Under the pieces are notes generated by a model. It was not told the origin of the DNA, searched no databases, and was given only the letters and a program-made list of their open reading frames with translations. Of a stretch of DNA of 64,000 nucleotides, positions 16,647 to 24,489 are shown piece after piece. A program made the translations under genes and the position numbers. The DNA lies in the NCBI GenBank assembly GCA_001464455.1, contig LNEI01000024.1, positions 1 to 64,000 of the forward strand, read 5' to 3'. The DNA is from Acidobacteria bacterium Ga0077534. GTDB lineage: Bacteria; Acidobacteriota; Blastocatellia; Pyrinomonadales; Pyrinomonadaceae. The first letter of the stretch is position 1; each line of letters starts with the position of its first letter.

Positions 16647-16732
16647 TTCCTGCACCTCAACTGTTTCTCTTCATCGGCAATTCTTGTATCCTTATAGATT
16701 GATCACTTTTTGTTTTGATCGCCGGAGATTTT

Positions 16733-18457
16733 ATGAGCGTTGAAGTCGTAATGCCCCAGATGGGCGAGTCGATAACTGAAGGAACCGTTTCAAAGTGGCT
16801 GAAAAAGGTCGGCGAATCGGTGGACAAGGACGAGGCTATCCTCGAGATATCCACGGATAAGGTCGATGCTGAAGTGCCGAGCCCGGGAGCCGGTGTGCTG
16901 CTTGAGATCCGCGTTCAGGAAGGTGAAACGGTCGAGGTCGGAACGATCGTGGCCGTCGTTGGTGCGGAAGGAGAAACTGCTGCGGCAAGTCCGGCTCCGG
17001 CCGCTGAAGAACCTGCCGCCGCTGCACCGCCCGTCGTCGCCGAGCAGCCCGAACCAGAAGCGATAAAGATGCCCGAGGCAGCCGAACCGGTCGCAGCGTC
17101 ACCGTCAGCCGCTTCGACTGAGGGCGGCACAGAGATCGTGATGCCCCAGATGGGCGAGTCGATCACTGAGGGAACCGTTTCAAAATGGCTTAAAAAGATC
17201 GGCGACGATGTAGAGAAAGACGAGGCTCTGCTCGAGATCTCTACCGACAAAGTCGATGCCGAGGTACCTTCGCCGGCGGCTGGAAAGCTTCTGTCCATCA
17301 ATGTTCAGGAAGGTGAGACGGTTGAGGTCGGTGCGGTACTCGCGATCGTCGGAGCGGAAGGTTCAGCCCCAACTGCCAAGGCCGAAGTGCCCGCACCGCC
17401 ACCGGTAACCGAGTCAGCAGCGGCCGAGGCGACTCCCGTCGTTCAGCCCGCTCCGGTCCAGGTAAGGGCCGCTTCCGCGACGGCTGGTTCGAGCGTCGAC
17501 GATCTTCGACGACAGAAATCCAGCCCGCTCGTTCGCAACATTGCCAAAGAGCACGGCATCGATCTGTCTCGAATTCCCGGCAGCGGGATCAGCGGCCGCG
17601 TGACCAAGGGCGACATACTTTCATTCCTCGAAACGGGTGCAGCTCTTCGTCCGCAGGATCTACTTGTTAAAGGTGCCGCTTCCGCCCCGGCGGCGAGTGC
17701 TCCCTCTGCTTTACCGGCCAGGCCTCAGTTCTCGGCGCCTGTGACCACGACGATGGACGACCGCGTCGAAAAAATGTCGGTGATGCGTAAAAAGATCGCC
17801 GAGCACATGACCTTCTCGAAGCAAACCTCCGCCCATGTGACGAGCGTTTACGAGATCGACATGACCAACGTCGCGAAGTTTCGCAAGGCTAATCAGGAAG
17901 CGTTTCAGGCTAAGTACGGCACCAAGCTCACCTTTATGCCGTTCATATTCCAGGCCGTAACGGCGGCGATCCGCGAACATCGCATTGTCAATTCGCAGGT
18001 TGACGGCGACCAGATCGTGTATAAAGGCGACATCAACATCGGAATGGCGGTAGCCCTCGATTGGGGATTGATCGTGCCAGTGATAAAAGGTGCCGGTAAT
18101 CTTTCTCTCGCGCAACTTGCAACAGCCGCCAATGACCTCGCAGATCGGGCCCGATCCAAAAAATTAATGCCGGACGAAGTTCAGGGCGGAACCTTCACCG
18201 TCACAAACCCGGGCGTCTTTGGCGGCCTTTTTGGTACGCCGATCATCAATCAGCCGCAGGTGGCGATCCTCTGCGTCGGTACGATCGAAAAACGGCCAAA
18301 GGTCATGACAACACCTGACGGCGACGACTACATTGCGATCCGACAGATGGCATATTTTGCCCTGACCTACGACCACCGCGTCGTGGACGGTGCGGATGCA
18401 GAGAGATTTCTCGCGTACATGAAGGCCTACCTTGAGAGCGCCCCATTCAGCATTTGA
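16733..18457 (+). CDS. 2-oxo acid dehydrogenase E2 with two lipoyl domains
   Basis: 574-residue dihydrolipoyl acyltransferase core of a pyruvate, 2-oxoglutarate or branched-chain dehydrogenase complex. Two lipoyl domains (about 2-78 and 136-212), each with the lipoylated lysine in STDKVDAE (Lys43 in the first), are separated by Ala/Pro/Glu-rich linkers. A subunit-binding domain (SPLVRNIAKEHGIDLSRIPG) and the catalytic domain with DHRVVDG follow. The MPQMGESITEGTVSKWLKK type and two lipoyl domains resemble actinobacterial SucB, but substrate cannot be fixed because no E1 or E3 gene is nearby. ATG 16733 follows CGGAG; an upstream TTG 16715 is less likely. Terminator at 18476. Confidence 0.88.
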   Translation: MSVEVVMPQMGESITEGTVSKWLKKVGESVDKDEAILEISTDKVDAEVPSPGAGVLLEIRVQEGETVEVGTIVAVVGAEGETAAASPAPAAEEPAAAAPPVVAEQPEPEAIKMPEAAEPVAASPSAASTEGGTEIVMPQMGESITEGTVSKWLKKIGDDVEKDEALLEISTDKVDAEVPSPAAGKLLSINVQEGETVEVGAVLAIVGAEGSAPTAKAEVPAPPPVTESAAAEATPVVQPAPVQVRAASATAGSSVDDLRRQKSSPLVRNIAKEHGIDLSRIPGSGISGRVTKGDILSFLETGAALRPQDLLVKGAASAPAASAPSALPARPQFSAPVTTTMDDRVEKMSVMRKKIAEHMTFSKQTSAHVTSVYEIDMTNVAKFRKANQEAFQAKYGTKLTFMPFIFQAVTAAIREHRIVNSQVDGDQIVYKGDINIGMAVALDWGLIVPVIKGAGNLSLAQLATAANDLADRARSKKLMPDEVQGGTFTVTNPGVFGGLFGTPIINQPQVAILCVGTIEKRPKVMTTPDGDDYIAIRQMAYFALTYDHRVVDGADAERFLAYMKAYLESAPFSI

Positions 18458-18475
18458 TCTGAAGTTTTTTCCACG

Positions 18476-18513
18476 GCCCGTGCGATTCGCTGATCACCTT
18501 CGCACGGGCTTTT
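18476..18513 (+). terminator. Rho-independent terminator after E2 gene
   Basis: A 10-bp perfect stem pairs GCCCGTGCGA (18476-18485) with TCGCACGGGC (18500-18509), with a 14-base loop, followed by TTTTG. It starts 18 bases after the E2 stop codon. Confidence 0.9.
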
Positions 18514-18689
18514 GTTGCGGTTCGGATAACAAAATAAAAACTCTTTATATCCTCTACCGCTCTTGTGTATACTCCAATACAGTGGACATGCCTTAACGTG
18601 GTTAATCTAGTAGACAACGCTGCCGACTCGGTTCGCGTCTAGTTGTGAGGTTAGCTCATCAACCATACATTTATCTTAGGAGATTCGTT

Positions 18690-19655
18690 ATGTATAAAAA
18701 ATTATCTGTTTTGGCACTCTCGCTGCTCATCGGCGTAGTTTCAGCTTTCGGGCAAACAGCGCAAACCCGTTCGGCAGTGATCGGCCAGAAATATAAGATC
18801 AAAGGCGTTGTTGTGGCTAAGGAGAACACTGACACGTTGATCGTTCGCGATTCGGTCGGTGTCGATACGCGTATTGTCGTTGCTCCAAATGCGAGCATTA
18901 AGAACAAGAGTTTTTGGGGCGGCGATTCCTATCCGGTTGCGGCCCTTGTTCGTGGTGTAACGATCGAACTCGAGGGCATGGGCGATTCCGCTGGAAGCGT
19001 TGCGGCGACCAAGATCAGGTTCGATAAGGGTAATCTTCAAACTGCGCAGGCTATCGATTCGCGTGTGACGCCTGCTGAAGACCGTTTGACGGCCGCCGAG
19101 CAGAACGCAGAACGCATCTCAGGCCAGATCGATGAGCTGGTCGCCATCTCCAATGCCGCGAAGGGCGGTGCAAAAGCTGCTCAAGACACCGCAGATGCGG
19201 CTGTCGCGGGCGTGAACGCGACCAACCAGCGTATTACCGATCTCGACGATTTCGTCGTTCAGTCAACGGCGACCGTGAACTTCAGGGTAAATAGCGCGGT
19301 CCTTTTGCCCGACGCAAAAGCTTCGCTCGACCAGGTTGCCGCTGCCGCTAAAACGCTGAAAGGCTACGTTATCGAAGTCACCGGCTACGCATCGGCAGAG
19401 GGCAGCCCCAAGGCTAACAAGGCCCTCAGCGAGCGACGAGCCAAAGCGGTTAAGGATTACCTCATCGAAAATCATGATGTAGACCTTCGACGTTTCTCCG
19501 ATTCGTATGGTTTCGGGGCTTTGAAGGCGGTTGCTGACAATACGACCCGCGAGGGCCGTGAGCAGAATCGCCGTGTCGAGATCAAATTACTCGTCAGCCG
19601 CGGACTGAATCAGACCGTTGAGGTCAAATCGGCCAGTAACGACATTAACGAATAG
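18690..19655 (+). CDS. Exported OmpA-family protein
   Basis: 321 residues. The signal peptide ends SAFGQ. A small N-terminal beta domain (IKGVVVAKENTDTLIVRDSV, DUF5666-like) is followed by a predicted coiled coil with Ala-rich helices (AEDRLTAAEQNAERISGQID) and a C-terminal OmpA/MotB peptidoglycan-binding domain with VNFRVNSAVLLPDAKASLDQ, VTGYASAEGSPKANKALSER and REGREQNRRVEIKLL. It likely ties the outer envelope to peptidoglycan. ATG 18690 has TTAGGAG upstream. It is preceded by a 230-base AT-rich gap after the E2 terminator that should hold its promoter. Confidence 0.85.
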   Translation: MYKKLSVLALSLLIGVVSAFGQTAQTRSAVIGQKYKIKGVVVAKENTDTLIVRDSVGVDTRIVVAPNASIKNKSFWGGDSYPVAALVRGVTIELEGMGDSAGSVAATKIRFDKGNLQTAQAIDSRVTPAEDRLTAAEQNAERISGQIDELVAISNAAKGGAKAAQDTADAAVAGVNATNQRITDLDDFVVQSTATVNFRVNSAVLLPDAKASLDQVAAAAKTLKGYVIEVTGYASAEGSPKANKALSERRAKAVKDYLIENHDVDLRRFSDSYGFGALKAVADNTTREGREQNRRVEIKLLVSRGLNQTVEVKSASNDINE

Positions 19656-19755
19656 TAATTGTCTGTTCTTCGGGGCGTTGGTGAGCGGTAAATTTCTTTC
19701 GAGATTTGCGGTGACCAACGCCCTTTTCCTGTCCGTTCATATTGTGGGTGGTTAT

Positions 19756-20847
19756 ATGAAAAAGCTGATCACGAGTCTTTCTATCGTTTTTATTATGTCG
19801 GCGTATGGCTTAGCGCAAACCGCTACGCCGACGCCGAAGGCCGATGATGACGAGATAATCAAGGTTTCCTCGAAGCTGATAGTCGTTCCGGTTTCCGTAA
19901 CGGATGCCACCGGGCAGGCGATCGCCGGGCTTTCTGCGGCGGATTTCAGGATATCTGAGGAGGGAAAAGCTCAGACGATAGAAAATGTCGGAACGGCCGA
20001 AACCGTTCCGCTCGATATCGCTTTGCTTTTCGATATTTCGGCGACTACGAGTCCGATGTTCAAGTTTCAGCAGGAAACGGCAGCGAAATTTTTGAAGGAT
20101 GTGCTGAGGCCGATGGATCGGGCGACGATCTTCACCGTCGGTGCAAAGCCGGTCCTTGTCGGCCCACGCGGCGACGCGGACGCTTCACAGCGTGCGATCA
20201 TGTCGATCATCCCAACCAAGGAATTTACAGCTTTTTTTGACAGCGTCAGTTTTGCGGCGGAATATTTGGCCAGAAATGCTCCAGAAGGGACTCGCCGCGT
20301 TATTCTGGTGATCTCCGACGGCGAAGACACGAACAGCGAGCGCATCACGAAGGCCATCCAGGACGGCTACCGCAAAGTCGACGTAAACACGATCGATAAC
20401 AAAAAGCTATACCAGCTTACAGTAGCCAATCGAAATACGGCGAGTATGCAGGAACGTGTCCGCGTACTCCGCGGGCTTCAGAATGCCGATACGGTGTTCT
20501 ACTCGATAAACCCGGCGGGCAGCTCATTTCAGTTAAATAAAATGAGTGTGGTTGGCCAGGAAAATATGCAGACGTTTGCCAATGACACGGGCGGAACCGC
20601 ATTCCTGCCAAAATTTCAGCCGATCGACACAAAGGACGGCTACCAGAACGGAAACAATTCCCGGGCTAACTCAGCTGCTCTCGACCGTATTTTCCGCCAG
20701 ATCGGCAACGAACTGCGTTCGCAGTATCTGATCCAGTACTACTCAGAATCAGATTTTCCGGCGAATAGATTCGTCCGGCTTCAGGTCAGTGTTCCAGGCC
20801 GTGCGGCAAGCGTCCGCTCGCGACAGGGCTATTACGTAAAAAACTAA
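19756..20847 (+). CDS. Exported VWA-domain protein (acidobacterial type)
   Basis: 363 residues. A signal peptide (ending GLAQT) and a Thr/Pro linker precede a beta region (IIKVSSKLIVVPVSVTDATG) and a von Willebrand A domain whose metal site reads DIALLFDISATTS, with VILVISDGEDTNSER later. This order, beta domain then VWA and a C-terminal RSQYLIQYYSESD, is that of the VWFA-related proteins widespread in Acidobacteriota, with unknown role. ATG 19756 has GGGTGG upstream and gives a clean signal peptide. The gene ends in a 4-base overlap with the convergent gene. Confidence 0.85.
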   Translation: MKKLITSLSIVFIMSAYGLAQTATPTPKADDDEIIKVSSKLIVVPVSVTDATGQAIAGLSAADFRISEEGKAQTIENVGTAETVPLDIALLFDISATTSPMFKFQQETAAKFLKDVLRPMDRATIFTVGAKPVLVGPRGDADASQRAIMSIIPTKEFTAFFDSVSFAAEYLARNAPEGTRRVILVISDGEDTNSERITKAIQDGYRKVDVNTIDNKKLYQLTVANRNTASMQERVRVLRGLQNADTVFYSINPAGSSFQLNKMSVVGQENMQTFANDTGGTAFLPKFQPIDTKDGYQNGNNSRANSAALDRIFRQIGNELRSQYLIQYYSESDFPANRFVRLQVSVPGRAASVRSRQGYYVKN

Positions 20848-21365
20848 GAAGTCTTTTTCACGACCGGAGCTTCGATCTCGCCTTGGATCTCTGTCATCGT
20901 CCGTTTTGGCTTCGGTGGATCCGTTCGTTTCGGCGGTGCGATCGCTCCCATCAATGGCCTCGGATCGGGAGTCGTACGCGTTAGCGGGATCTTTAGTTTG
21001 CCGACCGTTACGCTTTTAGTCGAAAACAGCGAAACAAAGAATACTCCCGTGAGTACAGCCATCAGCATCGACGCTGCGGCGGTCGCGAAAATACGCGCTC
21101 GATGTTTCACGCCCGCCCATCCTACTGGACAATCCTTCGTCATCACGCTGCCGTCAGCTCTTCTATAGAACCGTACGCAAAGACGTCCTTCGGCGTTCAT
21201 TATCAAGGCCTCGGCTTCCTGCTTCGTCATCCCCGATAGGTTGTAGACGTTCAACTTGCAATCGCCGCAGAAGCGTTTTTGCTCGTTGCCGTACATTGCG
21301 TTCCAATCTGCGGCGCATGGACTCGCGATGCGGACATTATCGAGCGGATTTGTAAACGTGGTCAT
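20844..21365 (-). CDS. Cys-motif membrane protein, function unknown
   Basis: 173 residues. The cytoplasmic part has conserved-looking cysteines: SPCAADWNAMYG, then RFCGDCKLNVYNLS, and RLCVRFYRRADGSVMTKDCP, a combination seen in uncharacterised Acidobacteriota and Bacteroidota proteins. One transmembrane helix (about 95-117) and a Pro-rich extracytoplasmic tail follow. ATG 21365 has GACGGAG at proper distance; an in-frame upstream start at 21386 is less likely. The four to six cysteines may bind metal. The 3' end overlaps the convergent VWA gene by 4 bases. Confidence 0.7.
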   Translation of the reverse strand: MTTFTNPLDNVRIASPCAADWNAMYGNEQKRFCGDCKLNVYNLSGMTKQEAEALIMNAEGRLCVRFYRRADGSVMTKDCPVGWAGVKHRARIFATAAASMLMAVLTGVFFVSLFSTKSVTVGKLKIPLTRTTPDPRPLMGAIAPPKRTDPPKPKRTMTEIQGEIEAPVVKKTS

Positions 21366-21466
21366 ATAAAACTCCGTCAAACTCAAGATCGAACAGCTAA
21401 TTGGCTGACGATAGTTGAACGGAGTTCGGGAAATATTCTTGCGGGATTTTTACGCTATTGCTTAAA

Positions 21467-22777
21467 TTATCGGTGCTCGATTATCTGAGTGAAGGAACTG
21501 GACCGAATATCGCCTATCGAGAGTCCTGTTTGTTCGGAGGCTTCATCCTCCGAGATCGCTCCACAATCGACCGCCCGGCGGAAAAAGTTTAGCAGGCCCT
21601 GCCCAGTCGCGGCATCGTCAAAAGTATTTCCGACTAAATTCGCCCGAGCACCTTTTTCGATAAAAGACCGTAGTCGTTTGGATGCATCCGGCATCGATTC
21701 GAGAAAGAACGCGTAAACCGCTGCGTATCTCGCGACAAACTGTGCCGGGTGCAGATCCCAGCCGCGATAAAAACCCTTTGCAAGTCCGTGACGGATGTTG
21801 TCGTAATGCAGTTTCCACGCCGCTCTAACAGCCGCGATATTTTCGTTTATCTGACTATCCGAAATATCAGGCCCGCGATGCGGGGCAACAGGCATCAGAT
21901 TGGTTGCTCCGTCGGAAACGTCTACCGGACGTCCCGCAAGCGATAGTTTAATTAAATTGCGGGCGAGATCGCACGCCGAGTGACTTAGTCCCTGTTCAGA
22001 CGAAGCAATGCCGAGTTCCGAAAGGTAGTCGTACGCCCCAAAATGGGCCGCAACGCATCGTCCATCAGCCGCATCCACGATCCCTGGCAGAGCCATCGAA
22101 CCGTTCTTATCAAAGATCGCCCTGGCCGTCTCGACCATGATTTCGATGCCGATCGACCCTCGGTCTATCCCAAATCCATTCTCGATATCCGCTAGAGCCC
22201 TCGACAAGATCGATACCTCGCCCGGCGAATTTACCTTTGGCAATGTGATGACAAAGTTATGAGGCAATCGCCCATTCATCGAATCTATGAGGTGCGTCAA
22301 ATAGAGGTCCAGCGTTCTGAGAGCACGCTTTCCGGTCTCAACGCTAAGGGCCTTGATCCTGATGCCAAAATAGGGTGGAAGGGCATTACGCTTGATCGCG
22401 TCTGCGGTTTCAGCGGCGGTGCTGACCGCATGACCATCTTCTTCCTCGCCCGAACGAACGCCGTAGCCATCCTCAAAATCGATCCGAAGGTCTTCAACAG
22501 CCTCGACAGAAAGTTTTGTTTCGACGCGTTCCCTTACTGCAGCCGCAATGCCTTCCGGAATATCGAAGATGCTTCGGACGTCGTCTGCGTCGGGAGCGTA
22601 TGTGTGCAGGGCCTTGCGCGATAGCTCGGCCAGTTTGCTGTTCGTGTCCGCAGTGAAAAGCTGGGCACCGCCATAGACGGTGTGAACAGGCGACCGTCGA
22701 GTGACAGTCAGGTCAGCGCCTCGATAGAGAGCCGATTCTAGCTGTTCTAGGGCATCGGAGGAGATGGTAGTTTTCAT
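21467..22777 (-). CDS. DUF6986 HpcH/HpaI-like lyase-fold protein
   Basis: 436 residues, related to the HpcH/HpaI aldolase / citrate lyase beta / malate synthase fold. Visible parts are DLRIDFEDGYG (substrate/metal region), IGIEIMVETARAIFD with the likely metal Glu, AAHFGAYDYLSELGI with the likely metal Asp, and GWDLHPAQFVARYAAVYAFF. The DUF6986 family is commonly found beside ureide (uric acid breakdown) genes, as here with UraH- and UraD-like genes just upstream on the same strand, 7 bases away. Its reaction is not known. Confidence 0.75.
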   Translation of the reverse strand: MKTTISSDALEQLESALYRGADLTVTRRSPVHTVYGGAQLFTADTNSKLAELSRKALHTYAPDADDVRSIFDIPEGIAAAVRERVETKLSVEAVEDLRIDFEDGYGVRSGEEEDGHAVSTAAETADAIKRNALPPYFGIRIKALSVETGKRALRTLDLYLTHLIDSMNGRLPHNFVITLPKVNSPGEVSILSRALADIENGFGIDRGSIGIEIMVETARAIFDKNGSMALPGIVDAADGRCVAAHFGAYDYLSELGIASSEQGLSHSACDLARNLIKLSLAGRPVDVSDGATNLMPVAPHRGPDISDSQINENIAAVRAAWKLHYDNIRHGLAKGFYRGWDLHPAQFVARYAAVYAFFLESMPDASKRLRSFIEKGARANLVGNTFDDAATGQGLLNFFRRAVDCGAISEDEASEQTGLSIGDIRSSSFTQIIEHR

Positions 22778-22784
22778 TAACTTT

Positions 22785-23129
22785 TTATCGGCCGCGGAAG
22801 GTTGAATAGCTGTGCGGGCTAACTAGGACCGGAACATGATAATGCTGCTGGGCGTCCTTGACGGCGAAACTGACGGTGACCTGCGGATAGAAACACTCGA
22901 TACCCTGAAGCAGAAAATACGCCGCTGTCTCGAAAATGAAGCGATAATGTCCGGGAAGGAAAGCTTCGCGCGTTGACAGCAGGTCATTAAGCCGGCCATC
23001 GACATCCGTTACACCCTCGGCTACTGCCTGCCAGCCCGCGGTGTGGGTCTTTCTTTCAAGCACCACAGCAACGCCGGCAGCTGGTTTGCCTGACGCGGTG
23101 TCCAGGATCTGTGTCGTGATAGGACTCAT
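22785..23129 (-). CDS. 5-hydroxyisourate hydrolase-like protein (UraH family, altered active site)
   Basis: 114 residues of transthyretin-like fold, the length of HIU hydrolase. The C-terminal block HYHVPVLVSPHSYSTFRGR and FETAAYF fit the family. Two signature positions differ: the N-terminal motif normally read THVLDT is TQILDT, replacing the catalytic histidine with Gln, and the C-terminal YRGS tetrapeptide is FRGR. True HIU hydrolase activity is therefore uncertain. Its ATG overlaps the stop of the UraD-like gene (ATGA). No uricase gene is in the window. Confidence 0.8.
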   Translation of the reverse strand: MSPITTQILDTASGKPAAGVAVVLERKTHTAGWQAVAEGVTDVDGRLNDLLSTREAFLPGHYRFIFETAAYFLLQGIECFYPQVTVSFAVKDAQQHYHVPVLVSPHSYSTFRGR

Positions 23130-23593
23130 TTCTCCAGAAGCTTGCTCAATCGGCTCTCGATCATTTTGCGGTGTTCGTCAGCTGCGATCTGCAATTCCGT
23201 CGCTACCGAGTTGCCCAAACGAGCTTTGCACACCGCTAACACCTCGTCGGGACTTTTTCCTTCGTCGCTGAGTACGAATATAAACCCGAACTTATCTCTG
23301 TACAAGCCCTTTATATCCTCGATCGCCATTTCCGAGTTGCCGTTCGAAGAGGTACCATTCGTTTTTGCTTCGCCCGCACATGAAAATGCTGCTATCCGTT
23401 CCGCCGCCGGCAGCGAAAACCATAAACTCTCTGCCGTCTGGAACAATTGCTCGACGAGCGGAAAAGGCCTCGATCGTGCAAGTTCTCGTGCCCAAAGCTC
23501 CGACCCGCTCACGGAGAGGAATAGTTCCTCCGCCCGATCGGCAGGTAATTCGTTCAGCCAAGCCAGATTTCTGTAAATGTTAAAGCTTTTCAA
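23126..23593 (-). CDS. OHCU decarboxylase-like protein (UraD family, HPRIG motif lost)
   Basis: About 155 helical residues of the UraD fold: LNELPADRAEELF, SGSELWARELARSRPFP, YRDKFGFIFVLSDEGKS and RLGNSVATELQIAADEH all match family positions. The active-site HPRIG motif, carrying the catalytic histidine, is replaced: AAFSCAGEAKTNG stands where AFAAHPRIG is expected. The enzyme may be inactive or do something else. Start: the frame is open to 23707, but a promoter-like TTGTCT-17-TATAAC lies inside that stretch and family starts sit near LNELP, so TTG 23593 is chosen tentatively. Co-translated with the UraH-like gene. Confidence 0.75.
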   Translation of the reverse strand: MKSFNIYRNLAWLNELPADRAEELFLSVSGSELWARELARSRPFPLVEQLFQTAESLWFSLPAAERIAAFSCAGEAKTNGTSSNGNSEMAIEDIKGLYRDKFGFIFVLSDEGKSPDEVLAVCKARLGNSVATELQIAADEHRKMIESRLSKLLEK

Positions 23594-23603
23594 CGGCGTA
23601 ATC

Positions 23604-23632
23604 GTTATAACACACCACGGAAACCAAGACAA
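23604..23632 (-). promoter_or_regulatory. Candidate promoter of the uraD-uraH-DUF6986 operon
   Basis: On the minus strand, TTGTCT (23627-23632) and TATAAC (23604-23609) are separated by 17 bases, about 10 bases before the TTG chosen as the uraD start. It lies in the gap to the divergent PhyH gene and supports the short form of the UraD-like protein. Confidence 0.5.
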
Positions 23633-23706
23633 TTTCGGAGCCTTGAACGCCCCCGCTTTGTCGTTTCCGAGGGCGTGAAACATAATACTCTTAAAGTCCT
23701 GCAACA

Positions 23707-24489
23707 ATGTTTTTAATGACCGATCAGCAGCGAAAACAATTTGACGCCGACGGACACCTGCTGCTTCGGGAGGTCATCGAGGCAGACGAAATTGCCGTTC
23801 ACCGGCGAGCGATCACAGAGGCGAGCCGAAGGCTGATTACAGAAGATCGCCCGCTCGCCGAGCGGGATACCTACGGCAAAGCGTTTCTCCAGACGATGAA
23901 CCTTTGGCTGCATGATGACGCGGTAAAGACATTTGTCTTTGAAAGGAAATTTGCAGACATCGCGGCTGCTCTGCTTGGTGTCGAAAAGGTTCGGCTCTAT
24001 CATGATCAAGCTCTCTTCAAGGAGCCCGGCGGCGGGCCGACGCCCTGGCATCAGGATCAATACTATTGGCCGCTCGACACCGACCGAACGATAACGATGT
24101 GGATGCCTCTGGTTGATATTGATGTGGGAATGGGAATGCTCACCTTCGCTGCCGGCTCACATCGCGGCGGCGTGGTTGACGATCTCGCGATCTCGGACGA
24201 AAGCGATCAGATCCTCGCGAAATACGTGAAAGATAATAGCTTTCCGGTAGCGCGTGCCGAATCAATGAAAGCGGGCGATGCGACGTTTCATCTCGGTACT
24301 ACGATACACACGGCGGGCGAGAATCGCTCGAATAGGCTTCGCGAGGTGATGACCGTTATTTATTTTGCGGACGGAGCACGCGTGACCGAGCCGCGAAACG
24401 AACACCAGCTGGCAGACCTCGAAACGTGGCTGACGCCGCGAAACCCCGGCGAGCTCGCGGACGGGCCGCTGAATCCGATCCTGCAATGA
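23707..24489 (+). CDS. PhyH-type Fe(II)/2-oxoglutarate dioxygenase
   Basis: 260 residues of the phytanoyl-CoA dioxygenase family. The iron site reads WHQDQYYW (His115, Asp117) with the distal histidine in HLGTTIHTAGENRS; FKEPGGGPTPWHQD and GSHRGG are also typical. It probably hydroxylates a small molecule using 2-oxoglutarate and O2; the substrate is unknown. It is divergent from the UraD-like gene, which makes a purine or ureide substrate thinkable but unproven. ATG 23716 is an alternative start. Its stop overlaps the malQ start (ATGA). Confidence 0.85.
   Translation: MFLMTDQQRKQFDADGHLLLREVIEADEIAVHRRAITEASRRLITEDRPLAERDTYGKAFLQTMNLWLHDDAVKTFVFERKFADIAAALLGVEKVRLYHDQALFKEPGGGPTPWHQDQYYWPLDTDRTITMWMPLVDIDVGMGMLTFAAGSHRGGVVDDLAISDESDQILAKYVKDNSFPVARAESMKAGDATFHLGTTIHTAGENRSNRLREVMTVIYFADGARVTEPRNEHQLADLETWLTPRNPGELADGPLNPILQ

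Noticed and set aside
22259-22624. 121-codon plus-strand frame antisense to the DUF6986 gene
   Set aside because: Antisense shadow of a gene with clear family motifs.
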